A stretch of 41,750 nt of DNA, from positions 1 to 41,750 of the forward strand of contig JACQCE010000043.1 of NCBI GenBank assembly GCA_016201765.1, read 5' to 3'. This document shows, one piece after another, positions 24,562 through 33,879 of this stretch. Position numbers and translations under genes: made by a program. The stretch is from Nitrospirota bacterium. Its GTDB lineage: Bacteria > Nitrospirota > Nitrospiria > JACQCE01. Each line of letters begins with the position of its first letter. Position 1 is the first letter of the stretch. Under the pieces are notes generated by a model. It did not search any database. It worked only from the letters and a program-made list of their open reading frames with translations, and was not told where the DNA came from.

Positions 24562-26523
24562 TCACCCGAAGAGATACATCATCCCCGCCAGCAACACCAA
24601 TCCGATCACCATGAACAGCGCATAGTGCTGCAACTGGCCGCTCTGCATCTGTTGCGCCTCGCGCCCCAACCGCCACAACGTCATGCCGACGCCGTTGACC
24701 GTCCCGTCGATGACGCGCACGTCGATCCCGCGCCACAACGCCCGTGCCAATTGCACCGTGGGCCGCACGAAGAGCCGGTCATAGAGCTCGTCCACGTACC
24801 ACTTGTTGAGCGAGGCCTGATAGAGCGTGGGCAGCCGCTGCGCCCACAGGGCCGGCAGGTCGGGCCGCTTCACGTAGCAGAGATAGGCCGCGCCCCACCC
24901 GGCCACGGCCGCCGCGACGGACAAGCCGATCACGATGGTGTGCGCCGCCCCCTCTTCTCCGTGCCCGGCTTCATGCCCGGCAAATCCCATCACGCCCGAC
25001 AGCAAGCCGCCGATCCAATTCGTCGAGCCCGGCAATCCGATCCAGCCGGCCACGACCGACAGCACGCCCAACACGACCAGTGGAATGGTCATCACCGACG
25101 GCGATTCATGCAGATGAGCCGCCGCCTCCGGCCGGACTCGCGATGATCCATGAAACACCGTATACAGGAGCCGGAAGGCATAGAACGCGGTCAGCCCCGC
25201 CGTCACCAGTCCGACCAACCAGAGGAGTTTGGCGCCGATGCCCGGCGCCTGAAACGCGGCCCACAAAATTTCATCCTTGCTGAAAAAGCCCGCAAACGGC
25301 GGCAACCCCGACAACGCCAGCACACCGGCCAGGAAGGTGAGATAGGTGATCGGAAGACGCGAACGCAGCCCGCCCATCCGGCGCAGATCCTGCTCTTGAT
25401 TCAGCGCATGAATCACGCTGCCGCAGCCCAGAAAGAGGAGCGCTTTGAACGCCCCGTGGGTCAGCAGATGAAAAATGCCCGCGGTGTAGGCGCCCAGGCC
25501 GCAGGCCAGCATCATGTAACCGAGCTGGCTGACGGTCGAATAGGCGACGATCCGCTTGATGTCGGTCTGGGTCACCGCGATCGTCGCCGCAAACAGCGCG
25601 GTCGCCCCCCCGACGGTGGCGACCACCGCCATCGCCGTCGGCGACAGATTCAGGAGCGGACTCACCCGGGCAACCAGAAAGACGCCGGCCGTCACCATCG
25701 TGGCGGCGTGGATCAGCGCGGAGATGGGCGTCGGCCCTTCCATGGCGTCGGGCAGCCAGGTATGCAGCGGCAATTGCGCCGACTTGCCGATGGCGCCGAC
25801 AAAGAGGAGCAGGCCGATCAGCGTCAGGACCCCGATCTCCCAGTGCACGCCCGACAGCCCCAGCCAGGCCAGCGGCCCGAGCAGATTCAGCGTCACCCCC
25901 GTCATGGCCGGGGCCATGCCGAAGACGGTTTGATAGTCGACCGCGCCGAACGTCGTGAAGACCAGCAAAATCCCCAGCCCGAACCCGAAATCGCCGACCC
26001 GGTTGACCACGAACGCCTTCGTCGCCGCGTCGCACGCGCTCTTCCGCTCGTACCAATGGGCGATCAACAGATAGGAGCAGAGGCCGACCGCCTCCCAGAA
26101 GACGTAGAGCTGCAGAAAATTGTTCGACAGCACCAGCATGAGCATCGAAAAGGTGAAGAGGCCGAGATAGGCGAAGAACCGGTCGTAGCCCCGGTCGCCG
26201 TGCATGTAGCCGATCGTGTAGAGGTGGACCAGGCTGCTGACCAGCGTCACCAGCACCAGCATGACGGCGGTCAGCGGATCGATCTGAAACCCGATTGCGG
26301 CGCGGAACGTGCCGGAGGCGATCCAGACGTAAAGGTCCTCATTGAGCCGCAATCCCTCCGTCGCCTGCCAGCAGACGATCAGCGAGAGGAGCAACGACGC
26401 AAACGCGGCGGGCACGGCGATCAGATGGCCGCGCCCCCGAAACGGACCGCCGAAGAGACCCGTCAGACCGACCGTGAGGAACGAGGCCAGCGGCAACAGG
26501 GCGATGAGAAGAGCCAGGGTCAC
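24562..26523 (-). CDS. nuoL: NADH-quinone oxidoreductase subunit L
   Basis: 653 aa, the distal antiporter-like subunit with the long lateral helix. The ORF-track start is a TTG; GTG 26523 is preferred because AGGTG lies 6 nt upstream and the product then begins directly with a membrane helix (TLALLIALLPLASF). Landmarks are FFAYLGLFTFSMLMLVLSNN, FWEAVGLCSYLLIAHWYER with the essential Glu, SAQLPLHTWLPDAMEGPTP, and AYSTVSQLGYMMLACG. C-terminal helices follow the DELYDRLFVRPTVQLA linker. In the operon it follows nuoK by 66 nt. Confidence 0.94.
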   Translation of the reverse strand: MTLALLIALLPLASFLTVGLTGLFGGPFRGRGHLIAVPAAFASLLLSLIVCWQATEGLRLNEDLYVWIASGTFRAAIGFQIDPLTAVMLVLVTLVSSLVHLYTIGYMHGDRGYDRFFAYLGLFTFSMLMLVLSNNFLQLYVFWEAVGLCSYLLIAHWYERKSACDAATKAFVVNRVGDFGFGLGILLVFTTFGAVDYQTVFGMAPAMTGVTLNLLGPLAWLGLSGVHWEIGVLTLIGLLLFVGAIGKSAQLPLHTWLPDAMEGPTPISALIHAATMVTAGVFLVARVSPLLNLSPTAMAVVATVGGATALFAATIAVTQTDIKRIVAYSTVSQLGYMMLACGLGAYTAGIFHLLTHGAFKALLFLGCGSVIHALNQEQDLRRMGGLRSRLPITYLTFLAGVLALSGLPPFAGFFSKDEILWAAFQAPGIGAKLLWLVGLVTAGLTAFYAFRLLYTVFHGSSRVRPEAAAHLHESPSVMTIPLVVLGVLSVVAGWIGLPGSTNWIGGLLSGVMGFAGHEAGHGEEGAAHTIVIGLSVAAAVAGWGAAYLCYVKRPDLPALWAQRLPTLYQASLNKWYVDELYDRLFVRPTVQLARALWRGIDVRVIDGTVNGVGMTLWRLGREAQQMQSGQLQHYALFMVIGLVLLAGMMYLFG

Positions 26524-26589
26524 TCGAGACACCTGCCGGGCAGACGTCCGGGGGCGGGGCAACGCATCGATTCGATCACCACGTCGTCC

Positions 26590-26892
26590 TCACCACTTCA
26601 GGAGGGTGAGCTCTTCCACGTTGAGGGTGGCGCGCCGGCGGTACAGCGCAATGACGATGGCTAGTCCCACCGTGACCTCGGCGGCGGCCACCGTCATGAC
26701 GAAGAAGACGAACACCTGGCCGACGATCGTCTCGGCATAATGGGAAAACGCGACGAAATTGATGTTCGCCGCGTTGAGCATCAGCTCGATCGACAGCAGA
26801 ATGATCACGATGTTCCGGCGGATCAACACGCCCGCCAGCCCGATCACAAAGACGATCGCGCTCAGGATCACGTAATAGGACAACGGCACCAT
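26590..26892 (-). CDS. nuoK: NADH-quinone oxidoreductase subunit K
   Basis: 100 aa with three membrane helices, homologous to MrpC and part of the membrane arm. [22 protein letters not shown] carries the first conserved membrane Glu, and [20 protein letters not shown] the second; both are needed for proton coupling in studied enzymes. ATG 26892 follows a GGGGAAA ribosome-binding stretch. It lies 51 nt after nuoJ across a pyrimidine-rich repeat. Confidence 0.96.
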   Translation of the reverse strand: MVPLSYYVILSAIVFVIGLAGVLIRRNIVIILLSIELMLNAANINFVAFSHYAETIVGQVFVFFVMTVAAAEVTVGLAIVIALYRRRATLNVEELTLLKW

Positions 26893-26904
26893 TTATTTCC
26901 CCTG

Positions 26905-26942
26905 CTTCTTGTTCCCCTGACCCTTGCCCCTTGACCCCTGAC
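26905..26942. repeat. Degenerate CCCCTTGAC-type repeat between nuoJ and nuoK
   Basis: The spacer reads as repeated cccctg/cccttg units (cccctgacccttgcccctt...). Same style as the other junction repeats in the window, with a different unit sequence. Confidence 0.6.
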
Positions 26943-26943
26943 C

Positions 26944-27453
26944 CTATACTTTCTTCGACAACACGATGGCCCCTACCATTGCCACGAGCAACAGCAATGA
27001 GGCGATCTCAAACGGATACAAATAGGTCGAAAACAACACCTGGCCGATGACGGCCGTGCTCCCCTCGGCCTGAATCCGTTCCGCGGTGAAACCGCCCCCC
27101 GGCCCTCCAGCCAACCCGCCGCCGACACGCCCCCCGAACAACACCAGCACCACTTCGGAGAGCAGCAGCACCGCAACGACGACCGCGGGAATCACCTGGC
27201 GCTGGAACCGTTCCTCCCGCTTGACGTTGAGCAGCATGACGACGAACAGATAAAGGACCAGGATGGCGCCGGCATAGACGACCACCTGCACCGCGGCGAT
27301 GAACTCGGCGTTGAGCAGCACGTACAACCCGGCCACGTGCGCAAACATCACCAGCAGGGAAATGGTGGAATAGATCGGATTGCGGAGCAACACCACCAGC
27401 AGGGACGCGCCGACAATGACGGCGGCCAGGTAAAAGAACAGGAGTGCCGTCAT
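26944..27453 (-). CDS. nuoJ: NADH-quinone oxidoreductase subunit J
   Basis: 169 aa with five predicted membrane helices. Conserved blocks are LLRNPIYSTISLLVMFAHVAGLYVLLNAEFIAAVQVVVYAGAI, which includes the helix that rearranges during turnover (VQVVVYAGAILVLYLFVVML), and the C-terminal helix IASLLLLVAMVGAIVLSKK. A Gly-rich loop (GGRVGGGLAGGPGGGF) between helices is longer than I recall in E. coli NuoJ. It follows nuoI after 129 nt holding a stem-loop repeat. Confidence 0.95.
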   Translation of the reverse strand: MTALLFFYLAAVIVGASLLVVLLRNPIYSTISLLVMFAHVAGLYVLLNAEFIAAVQVVVYAGAILVLYLFVVMLLNVKREERFQRQVIPAVVVAVLLLSEVVLVLFGGRVGGGLAGGPGGGFTAERIQAEGSTAVIGQVLFSTYLYPFEIASLLLLVAMVGAIVLSKKV

Positions 27454-27480
27454 CAGGCCGCACCCGCCTGGTCATTAAAG

Positions 27481-27528
27481 TCAGGGGGAGATGCTCCTCT
27501 CCCCCTGACCACCCCCATCGCCATACGC
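27481..27528. repeat. GCGTATGGCGATG-box stem-loop repeat between nuoI and nuoJ
   Basis: TCAGGGGGAG (27481-27490) pairs perfectly with CTCCCCCTGA (27499-27508) over an 8-nt loop; catcgccatacgc follows at 27516-27528. Read on the minus strand, this 48-nt unit matches 37771-37818 at 42 of 48 positions. Confidence 0.9.
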
Positions 27529-27582
27529 TTACCACCTCGCTCAGTTGTCATGTCTTCTGGTATCCCATCAACTCGTTCTGTT

Positions 27583-28143
27583 TCACCCTTGGTCGTCACT
27601 TTTGGTGGGATAGTGTTGCTGTTTGGCGGAGAGGAGGTACATCTCGCTTTCACAGGAACCGATGTAGGCCGGCTTGGGCGGCTGGTTGGGAAAGTACTGG
27701 TCGCCCAGCGCCAGCATCGTCTCTTTGCTCAGGAGCAGGTCCCGCTTGTTGGTCGTCGCATATTCGTAGTTGGGCGTCATCGCCAGCGCGTCGACGGGAC
27801 AGGCTTCGACGCAAAAGCCGCAGAAAACACACCGGCTTAGATCAAACCAGTATTCCCGCGCGTACCGCTTCAGCGGCGTCCCTTCCCGCTCGGCGCTGAC
27901 CACCTTGATCACGTTCGAGGGACAGGCCACCTCGCACAGCCCGCACCCGACGCACTTCTCGCCGCCGTCCTGATACCGCAGCAGTGACATGACGCCGCGA
28001 AACCGCTTCGCGACATCAGGACGTTCGTGGGGATACTGCCGGGTGATCGACCGGACGAACAGATGCCGGAACGTCAGCGTCAACCCCCGCAGAATCTCCA
28101 CGAGGAAGATGGTCTTCAGCAGCCGTGTGATCCGCGATGCCAT
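27583..28143 (-). CDS. nuoI: NADH-quinone oxidoreductase subunit I (2x[4Fe-4S])
   Basis: 186 aa peripheral subunit carrying clusters N6a and N6b. The two ferredoxin motifs are CVGCGLCEVACP and CVFCGFCVEACPVDAL. An N-terminal amphipathic helix (RLLKTIFLVEILRGLTLTF) docks on the membrane arm. The track start is a GTG overlapping nuoH; ATG 28143 is preferred because GAGGAG lies just upstream. The C-terminus (YPTKSDDQG) is not conserved. Confidence 0.95.
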   Translation of the reverse strand: MASRITRLLKTIFLVEILRGLTLTFRHLFVRSITRQYPHERPDVAKRFRGVMSLLRYQDGGEKCVGCGLCEVACPSNVIKVVSAEREGTPLKRYAREYWFDLSRCVFCGFCVEACPVDALAMTPNYEYATTNKRDLLLSKETMLALGDQYFPNQPPKPAYIGSCESEMYLLSAKQQHYPTKSDDQG

Positions 28144-28160
28144 CTCATCTCCTCTGATCG

Positions 28161-29165
28161 TCACCGGGTCACAAAAGCGAGAAACGAGGTGATCAGGATG
28201 TTGGCCAGCGCCAGGGGAATCATGATCTTCCAGCCCAGTCGCATGAGCTGGTCATACCGCAGCCGCGGCAGTGTGGCCCGGATCCAGAAGAACAGGAAGA
28301 GCAAAAAATAGACCTTGGGCAAAAACCAGAACACACCCCACCAGCCGGTGGACGGCAGAAAATCGAACGGCGCCTGCCAGCCGCCCAGAAACAAAATCGC
28401 ACCGACACAGGAGACCAGGATCATGTTGGCATACTCGGCCAGGAAGAAAAAGGCAAAGCGCATGCCGCTGTACTCGGTGAAGAACCCCGCGACCAGTTCG
28501 CTCTCCGCCTCGGGCAGATCGAACGGCAGCCGGTTGGTCTCGGCGATCGCCGACAGCAGATAGATGACGAACGCCACGAATTGCGGGGCGGGAAAGGCGA
28601 ACGCGTACCAATGCCAGAAGCCGCCCGCCTGCCCCTGGGCGATCGCGGCCAGACTCAACGAGCCGCTGAGCAGCAGGACGCCGACGAGCGACATGCCGAG
28701 CGCCAGTTCGTAACTGATCACCTGTGCCGCGGACCGGAGGCCGCCCAACAGCGAATATTTGCTGTTCGACGCCCAGCCGCCCAGCAGGATGCCGTAGGCG
28801 CCGATCGACGAGAGCGCCAGAATGTAGAGAATGGCGATGTTGATGTCGGCGATCGGCCCGCGATCCGAAAAGGGGATCACGGCGAACGCGATCAGCGCCG
28901 GCACCAGCGAAATGATCGGAGCGACCGTAAAAATGATCTTGTTCGCCCCGGTCGGGATGATGTCTTCCTTGAAGAAGAGCTTGAGGCCGTCGGCGATCGG
29001 CTGCAAGAGGCCGTGATAGCCCACCTCCATCGGCCCTAAACGGTCCTGCATATGTCCCAGCACCTTCCGCTCGAAATAGGTCAGGTAGGCGACGTGCAGC
29101 AGCACCGCACCGAACACCACCACGATCATCGCCAGCGTTGTCACTACCGACATCAGATCCGGCAC
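28161..29165 (-). CDS. nuoH: NADH-quinone oxidoreductase subunit H
   Basis: 334 aa with eight membrane helices, forming much of the quinone chamber. Landmarks are [34 protein letters not shown], the charged E-loop region [32 protein letters not shown], and the C-terminal [18 protein letters not shown]. The track start is GTG 29165, directly abutting the nuoG stop; an ATG four codons later (29153) is a good alternative. Confidence 0.96.
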   Translation of the reverse strand: MPDLMSVVTTLAMIVVVFGAVLLHVAYLTYFERKVLGHMQDRLGPMEVGYHGLLQPIADGLKLFFKEDIIPTGANKIIFTVAPIISLVPALIAFAVIPFSDRGPIADINIAILYILALSSIGAYGILLGGWASNSKYSLLGGLRSAAQVISYELALGMSLVGVLLLSGSLSLAAIAQGQAGGFWHWYAFAFPAPQFVAFVIYLLSAIAETNRLPFDLPEAESELVAGFFTEYSGMRFAFFFLAEYANMILVSCVGAILFLGGWQAPFDFLPSTGWWGVFWFLPKVYFLLFLFFWIRATLPRLRYDQLMRLGWKIMIPLALANILITSFLAFVTR

Positions 29166-31892
29166 TTATACCCCCTCTCGCGCGGCCGCTTGAACCGACG
29201 CCGTCGCCGCGGCGCCCACAGCTTTTTCAATCATCACCCGCCCCGATCGGAAATAAGGCGTCTGCGTCACCGGATCGACCGACCAGTCGACCAGTTCCTT
29301 CACCCCGGCCTCGGGAAAATGGCCGGGGAAGCGGCAGAAGCCCGGAGCGATCTTGGCCCGGCGAACCGCCGGCACCACCGCCTCCCGGGAGGCGGAACCG
29401 TCCATCGTCCGCAGCCGCACCATGTCGCCGTCCTCCACGCCCAGCCGCTCCGCATCGGACGGGTTCAACTGCAATCGCCCCTCAGGCTCGATCCGCATCA
29501 ACTCCGACGCCCGGCGGGAGAGTTTGCCCGAATGAAAGAGGCTCTGGCTGATCACCAGCGTCATCGACCCGCCCCCCCTCCCCCGCTCCGACGCCGCCCC
29601 GGGGCCCGGCCGGTATCTGGCCTCCAGCTCCTCCGCGGTCAGATCGGCCAGATATTGGGCCATGACGGCGCCATCGATCCGGCCATCGGGCCGGTCGGAC
29701 AGCACGCGGCGGATCTCATCGGTGATCTCCCCCGCGCTGGCGTAGTCGAGCGGATGGCCGAGTCCGGCCGCCAGCTGGCCGAAGATGTCCCAATCGGGCA
29801 ACGCCTCCCCGACCGGCTCAAGCGCCCGCCGCACCCGCTGCACACGGCCTTCGTGATTCGTAAACGTCCCCTCTTTTTCGGCGAACCCGGCCGCCGGCAG
29901 GACCAGATGCGCCAGCCGGCCGGTCTCGGTCAGGAACGGATCCTGGCAGATGAGCAGCTCCAGCGATTGCAACGCCTGACGCACGCCTGATGAAGCCGGC
30001 AGACTGCCGAGCGGGTCCTCGCCGACCAGATAGAGCGCCTTCAACCGGCCCTGCCTCGCCTCCTCCAGCATCTGCGTGAGACTCCAGCCGGTCGCCGACG
30101 GCAGTTCCTCTTTCCAGGCCTCGCGCAGCCGCAGACGGGCCGCTTCATTGCGGACATCGATCAGGCCGGGCAGGAATTCAGGCGCCGCCCCCATTTCCAC
30201 GACACCCATTTCATTGTTCTCTTCGCAGAGCGGATTCAGCCCGCTGCCCGGCTTCGAATAGAGACCGGTCAGGATTGCCAGATCGGCCAGCGCGCAGACG
30301 GCGTCATAGCCGCCGGCCTGGCGCGTCAACTCCGGACCGAAGAGCACCACCGCCCGTTCGGCGCCAGAGAGACTCCGCGCGGCCGCCTTGATCGCATCGG
30401 CCGACAGCCCCGTGCGCGCTTCCGCCACCGGCCAGGGCAATTGTGTGACCGCGGCCTCGACGCGAGCGACATACGTCTGCGCCTGCGCGGCTACCGACGG
30501 CTCGATCAATCGTTCCTCCACCACCGCTTTGACCAGTGCGCGGACGACCATTGACTCCGATCCCGGCGTCACCGTGAGCGGCGCCTGGGACAGGTTGACC
30601 AGATTGCTGATCGGGCCGATCTCTTTCAAGTAGGGCCCCACGGTGATCAGATTTGCGCCGTGTTTGCGCACCGCCGCCTTGACCTTCAGCGCCGTGATCG
30701 GATTCGTCTCGGTCAGATCGGCGCCGATCACCATCACCACCCGGGCCGCCTCGATCGCCTCATACGGCGCCGTCATCCGGCCGTGGCCGGCCACCCGCGT
30801 CAGGGCGCGCACGCTGTTCAGATGGCCGTCGCGCGCCGAGCTGTCGACGTGCGGCGTGCCGATCGCCAGCCGCAGCAGCTTCTGGAACAGATAGGCCTCC
30901 TCGTTCGTGCAGCGGGCCGAGATCACGCCGCCGATCGCCTCGGCGCCGTACCGCCGCTTGATCTCCGACAACCGCTGCGCGGCCGCTTCGATCGCCTCAA
31001 TCCAGGGCCACTCGACCAAACGGCCGTCCTGCCGGATCATCGGGGCGGCCACCCGCTCGGGACTGTTGATCATGTGATAGCCGAAAAAACCCTTGGCGCA
31101 CAGATCACCCAGATTGCGCCCCTTTTCCCAGTCGGAGGTGACGCGGACGATCTGGTTCTCCGAGACCTTGCTTTCCAGCGTCAGCGTGCAGCCGTCGGCG
31201 CAGTAGGCGCAGACCGTCTCGGTTTTCTTCAACTGCCACGGCCGGTAATCATAGAGGGCGACGCGGTTGGTGAAGGCGCCGACCGGACAGATCTGCACGC
31301 AGCCGCCGCAGAATTCGCAATCCAGCTCCCGGTCCATGAACGTGCTGATTTCGACCCGGTCGCCCCGGTTGACGGCCGCGATGGCCTTCACATCGAGCAC
31401 TTCATCGCAGTAGCGGACGCACCGCATGCAGGTGATGCAGCGGCTCATTTCCCGCTCGATGTAGGGGCTGAAATAGCGCTTCTCGGGCAGCCGCTTGGCC
31501 TCGGTATAGTGGCTGTAGTTGTCGCTGTAGGCGTGCGTCCGGTCCTGCAGTTCGCACTCGCCGCCCTGATCGCACATGGGACAGTCGAGCGGATGATTGG
31601 CCAGGATGAAATCCATCACGCTCTTGTGAGCCTGCTCGGCCTTCTCGCTCGTGCTGCGGACGACCATCCCTTCGGCGACCGGCAGGTTGCACGACGTCTG
31701 CAGCTTCGGCATCTTCTCCACTTCGACCAGGCACATCCGGCAGTTGGCGTCCGGCGCCAGTTTCACGTGCGAGCAGAAATAGGGGATGTGGATCCCCGCC
31801 TGCCGGGCGGCGTCGATCACGTAGGTGCCCTTTTCGACCGTGATGCTCTTGCCGTCGATCGTCAGCGTCACCGGTGATTTCAGCGTCGTCAT
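29166..31892 (-). CDS. nuoG: NADH-quinone oxidoreductase subunit G
   Basis: 908 aa Fe-S subunit of the peripheral arm. The N-terminal [2Fe-2S] ferredoxin domain has FCSHVKLAPDANCRMC; the HxxxCxxCxxxxxC site gives N5 (HPLDCPMCDQGGEC); N4 ligands are CITCMRCVRYC and CEFCGGCVQICP. A CAYCADGC plus distal Cys set (NLGDLCAKG) indicates that the extra N7 cluster is kept. The rest is the molybdopterin-oxidoreductase-like domain, normally without cofactor. ATG 31892 is chosen over the TTG track start because AGGGAG is then properly spaced. Confidence 0.95.
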   Translation of the reverse strand: MTTLKSPVTLTIDGKSITVEKGTYVIDAARQAGIHIPYFCSHVKLAPDANCRMCLVEVEKMPKLQTSCNLPVAEGMVVRSTSEKAEQAHKSVMDFILANHPLDCPMCDQGGECELQDRTHAYSDNYSHYTEAKRLPEKRYFSPYIEREMSRCITCMRCVRYCDEVLDVKAIAAVNRGDRVEISTFMDRELDCEFCGGCVQICPVGAFTNRVALYDYRPWQLKKTETVCAYCADGCTLTLESKVSENQIVRVTSDWEKGRNLGDLCAKGFFGYHMINSPERVAAPMIRQDGRLVEWPWIEAIEAAAQRLSEIKRRYGAEAIGGVISARCTNEEAYLFQKLLRLAIGTPHVDSSARDGHLNSVRALTRVAGHGRMTAPYEAIEAARVVMVIGADLTETNPITALKVKAAVRKHGANLITVGPYLKEIGPISNLVNLSQAPLTVTPGSESMVVRALVKAVVEERLIEPSVAAQAQTYVARVEAAVTQLPWPVAEARTGLSADAIKAAARSLSGAERAVVLFGPELTRQAGGYDAVCALADLAILTGLYSKPGSGLNPLCEENNEMGVVEMGAAPEFLPGLIDVRNEAARLRLREAWKEELPSATGWSLTQMLEEARQGRLKALYLVGEDPLGSLPASSGVRQALQSLELLICQDPFLTETGRLAHLVLPAAGFAEKEGTFTNHEGRVQRVRRALEPVGEALPDWDIFGQLAAGLGHPLDYASAGEITDEIRRVLSDRPDGRIDGAVMAQYLADLTAEELEARYRPGPGAASERGRGGGSMTLVISQSLFHSGKLSRRASELMRIEPEGRLQLNPSDAERLGVEDGDMVRLRTMDGSASREAVVPAVRRAKIAPGFCRFPGHFPEAGVKELVDWSVDPVTQTPYFRSGRVMIEKAVGAAATASVQAAAREGV

Positions 31893-31911
31893 CATCTCCC
31901 TCAATGAGTCC

Positions 31912-33237
31912 TCAATGGCCGGCAAAACTGATCGGGTGGGCGGTGGCTGCGTCGACTGGCGGGCGGGCGTGGCCCATCACGCACTCCTTGCGGGTGATGT
32001 GGGCTTCGTATTCGGCGCGGAAATGGCGCAGCGTGCTGACAACCGGCGCCGTCTCGGCGTCGCCGAAGGCGCAGACCGTCCGGCCGGCGATGTTGCCGCA
32101 GACCTGCGGCAGGAGATCCAGATCGGTCAAACGCCCCTGGCCGTGCTCGATCCGGCGCAGGACGCGCAACAGCCAGTTGCTCCCCTCCCGGCAGGGCGTG
32201 CATTTCCCGCACGACTCGTGATGGAAAAAGCGCAGCAGATTGGCCGCCGCCCAGACCATGCAGACCGAATCGTCCATGACGGTCACGCCGCCGGAGCCCA
32301 GCATCGAACCGGCCTTGGCCACTTCGTCGAAATCCATCTTGACGTCCAGATGGTCCGGCGTAAAAAACGAGGCGGATGCCCCGCCCGGAATGAACGCCTT
32401 CAGGGGACGGTCCGACTTCATCCCGCCCGCCAGGTCGAAGATCAATTGCCGGAAGGTGATCCCCATCGGCACTTCATAGTTGCCCGGCCGTTTGACGTGG
32501 CCGCTCACCGAAAAAATCCGCGTGCCGGGGCTCTTTGGCGGCGAGCCGATCGACGCGTACCATTCCGCGCCCCGGCGCAGAATGTGCGGCAGGCTCGCGA
32601 GCGTCTCGACGTTGTTGATCACCGTCGGCTTGCCGTAGAGGCCGTGCGTAGCCGGAAAGGGCGGCTTGGACCGGGGCAAACCCCGCTTCCCTTCGATTGA
32701 TTCAAGCAGCGCCGTCTCCTCGCCGCAGATATAGGCGCCCGCGCCCCGGTGGAGCGTCAGTTCCAGATCGAAGCCGCTGCCGAGAATATTTTTTCCCAGA
32801 TAACCGGCCTTGTAGGCCTCCTGGACCGCCCGTGCGACGATGACCGCCTCCGACGCAAACTCGCCCCGCATGTAAATGTAGGCCGCGTGCGCGCCGATCG
32901 CATAACTGGCGATGACGATCCCCTCGATCATCTGGTGGGGATCGACCGTCATCAACTCACGGTCCTTGAACGTCCCCGGCTCGCTCTCATCGGCGTTGCA
33001 GCACAGATAGGTGACCGTCCGTTCCTTGGGCAGAAAACTCCACTTCATCCCCGTTGGAAAACCGGCGCCGCCCCGCCCGCGCAGATTGGCCCGTTTGACG
33101 AGCTCGATCAGCTCTGCGGGCGGGTACTGTTTGAACATCAGCCGGAGCGCCGCATAGCCCTCCTGCCGCTCATAGTCGGCCAGCGAGCCGGTGTAGCCGG
33201 GCAGATCCCGGTTGCGGAACAGCACCACTTCAGCCAC
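31912..33237 (-). CDS. nuoF: NADH-quinone oxidoreductase subunit F (NADH/FMN site)
   Basis: 441 aa. Oxidises NADH with FMN and passes electrons through cluster N3. The nucleotide-binding segment RGRGGAGFPTGMKWSF and the CNADESEPGTFKDR block mark the NADH/FMN site; ESCGKCTPCREG with the later VCAFGDAE Cys binds the [4Fe-4S] cluster. GTG start at 33237 overlaps the nuoE stop. The C-terminal ~25 residues (VDAATAHPISFAGH) are unconserved. Confidence 0.96.
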   Translation of the reverse strand: MAEVVLFRNRDLPGYTGSLADYERQEGYAALRLMFKQYPPAELIELVKRANLRGRGGAGFPTGMKWSFLPKERTVTYLCCNADESEPGTFKDRELMTVDPHQMIEGIVIASYAIGAHAAYIYMRGEFASEAVIVARAVQEAYKAGYLGKNILGSGFDLELTLHRGAGAYICGEETALLESIEGKRGLPRSKPPFPATHGLYGKPTVINNVETLASLPHILRRGAEWYASIGSPPKSPGTRIFSVSGHVKRPGNYEVPMGITFRQLIFDLAGGMKSDRPLKAFIPGGASASFFTPDHLDVKMDFDEVAKAGSMLGSGGVTVMDDSVCMVWAAANLLRFFHHESCGKCTPCREGSNWLLRVLRRIEHGQGRLTDLDLLPQVCGNIAGRTVCAFGDAETAPVVSTLRHFRAEYEAHITRKECVMGHARPPVDAATAHPISFAGH

Positions 33238-33793
33238 GGCCCTTCCCCCTGGTTGAAGCGTTCCCTGCGTCCTGAACGGGCGGCGTCCGATGCCACTGTT
33301 CGATGAGCCGGTCGACCTGTTCCGTCGTCACCGCTTCATGATAGTCATCGTTGACCTGCATGACCGGCGCCTTGCCGCAGGCGGCCAGACATTCCACCGT
33401 GACGAGCGTGAATTTGCCGTCCGGCGTCGTCTGCCCCTCCCGGATGCCCAGCCGCTGCTCCAGATGGCTCAGCAATGACTCGGCCCCGCCGAGCGCGCAG
33501 GGCAGCGTCCGGCAGACTTGAATCAGGTATTCCCCCTTCGGCCGCAGATGAAACAGCGTGTAGAACGTCGCCACGTCGTAGACTTCATGCGGCGTCATCT
33601 CCAGGAGCGAGGCGACGTCGCGCATCCCCGCCTCGGTGACGAACCCCGCCTCCCGCTGCACCAAACGAAGGCCATGGAGCACGGCCGACCGCTTGATCGG
33701 ATAGCGCTTCGCCGTCTCGATCAGCTCCAACCGGGCCGCTTCTGACAGGCCGGCGGGTCTCTGCGACGAGCCGTTGTAGGGTGTGTGGGCCAT
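33230..33793 (-). CDS. nuoE: NADH-quinone oxidoreductase subunit E ([2Fe-2S])
   Basis: 187 aa thioredoxin-fold subunit holding cluster N1a, partner of NuoF. Ligands are in CRTLPCALGG and CLAACGKAP. The helical N-terminal part (VLHGLRLVQREAGF, VYDVATFYTLFHLRPKG) is typical. Start ATG 33793 has GGAGG at 9 nt; the track start at 33802 would sit directly on the ribosome-binding site. A 68-bp hairpin element lies immediately upstream, between nuoD and nuoE. Confidence 0.95.
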   Translation of the reverse strand: MAHTPYNGSSQRPAGLSEAARLELIETAKRYPIKRSAVLHGLRLVQREAGFVTEAGMRDVASLLEMTPHEVYDVATFYTLFHLRPKGEYLIQVCRTLPCALGGAESLLSHLEQRLGIREGQTTPDGKFTLVTVECLAACGKAPVMQVNDDYHEAVTTEQVDRLIEQWHRTPPVQDAGNASTRGKGRG

Positions 33794-33811
33794 CAATAAC
33801 ATCCTCCCATG

Positions 33812-33879
33812 AAAAAGGGGACAGGCTACTTTTTCACTACCATGCGTCGGGCTACCAAAAAGTAGCCTGTCCCCTTTTT
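33812..33879. repeat. Long perfect hairpin between nuoD and nuoE
   Basis: Arms 33812-33834 and 33857-33879 are a perfect 23-bp inverted repeat (aaaaaggggacaggctac... against ...gtagcctgtcccctttt), with a 22-nt loop. The right arm contains GTAG followed by CCTGTCCCC, recalling REP/RAYT-type units. The nuoD stop codon (33878-33880) falls in the arm. Confidence 0.9.

Noticed and set aside
25150-26664. 504-aa plus-strand ORF
   Set aside because: Antisense to nuoL with the same shadow composition; nuoL is unmistakable on the other strand.
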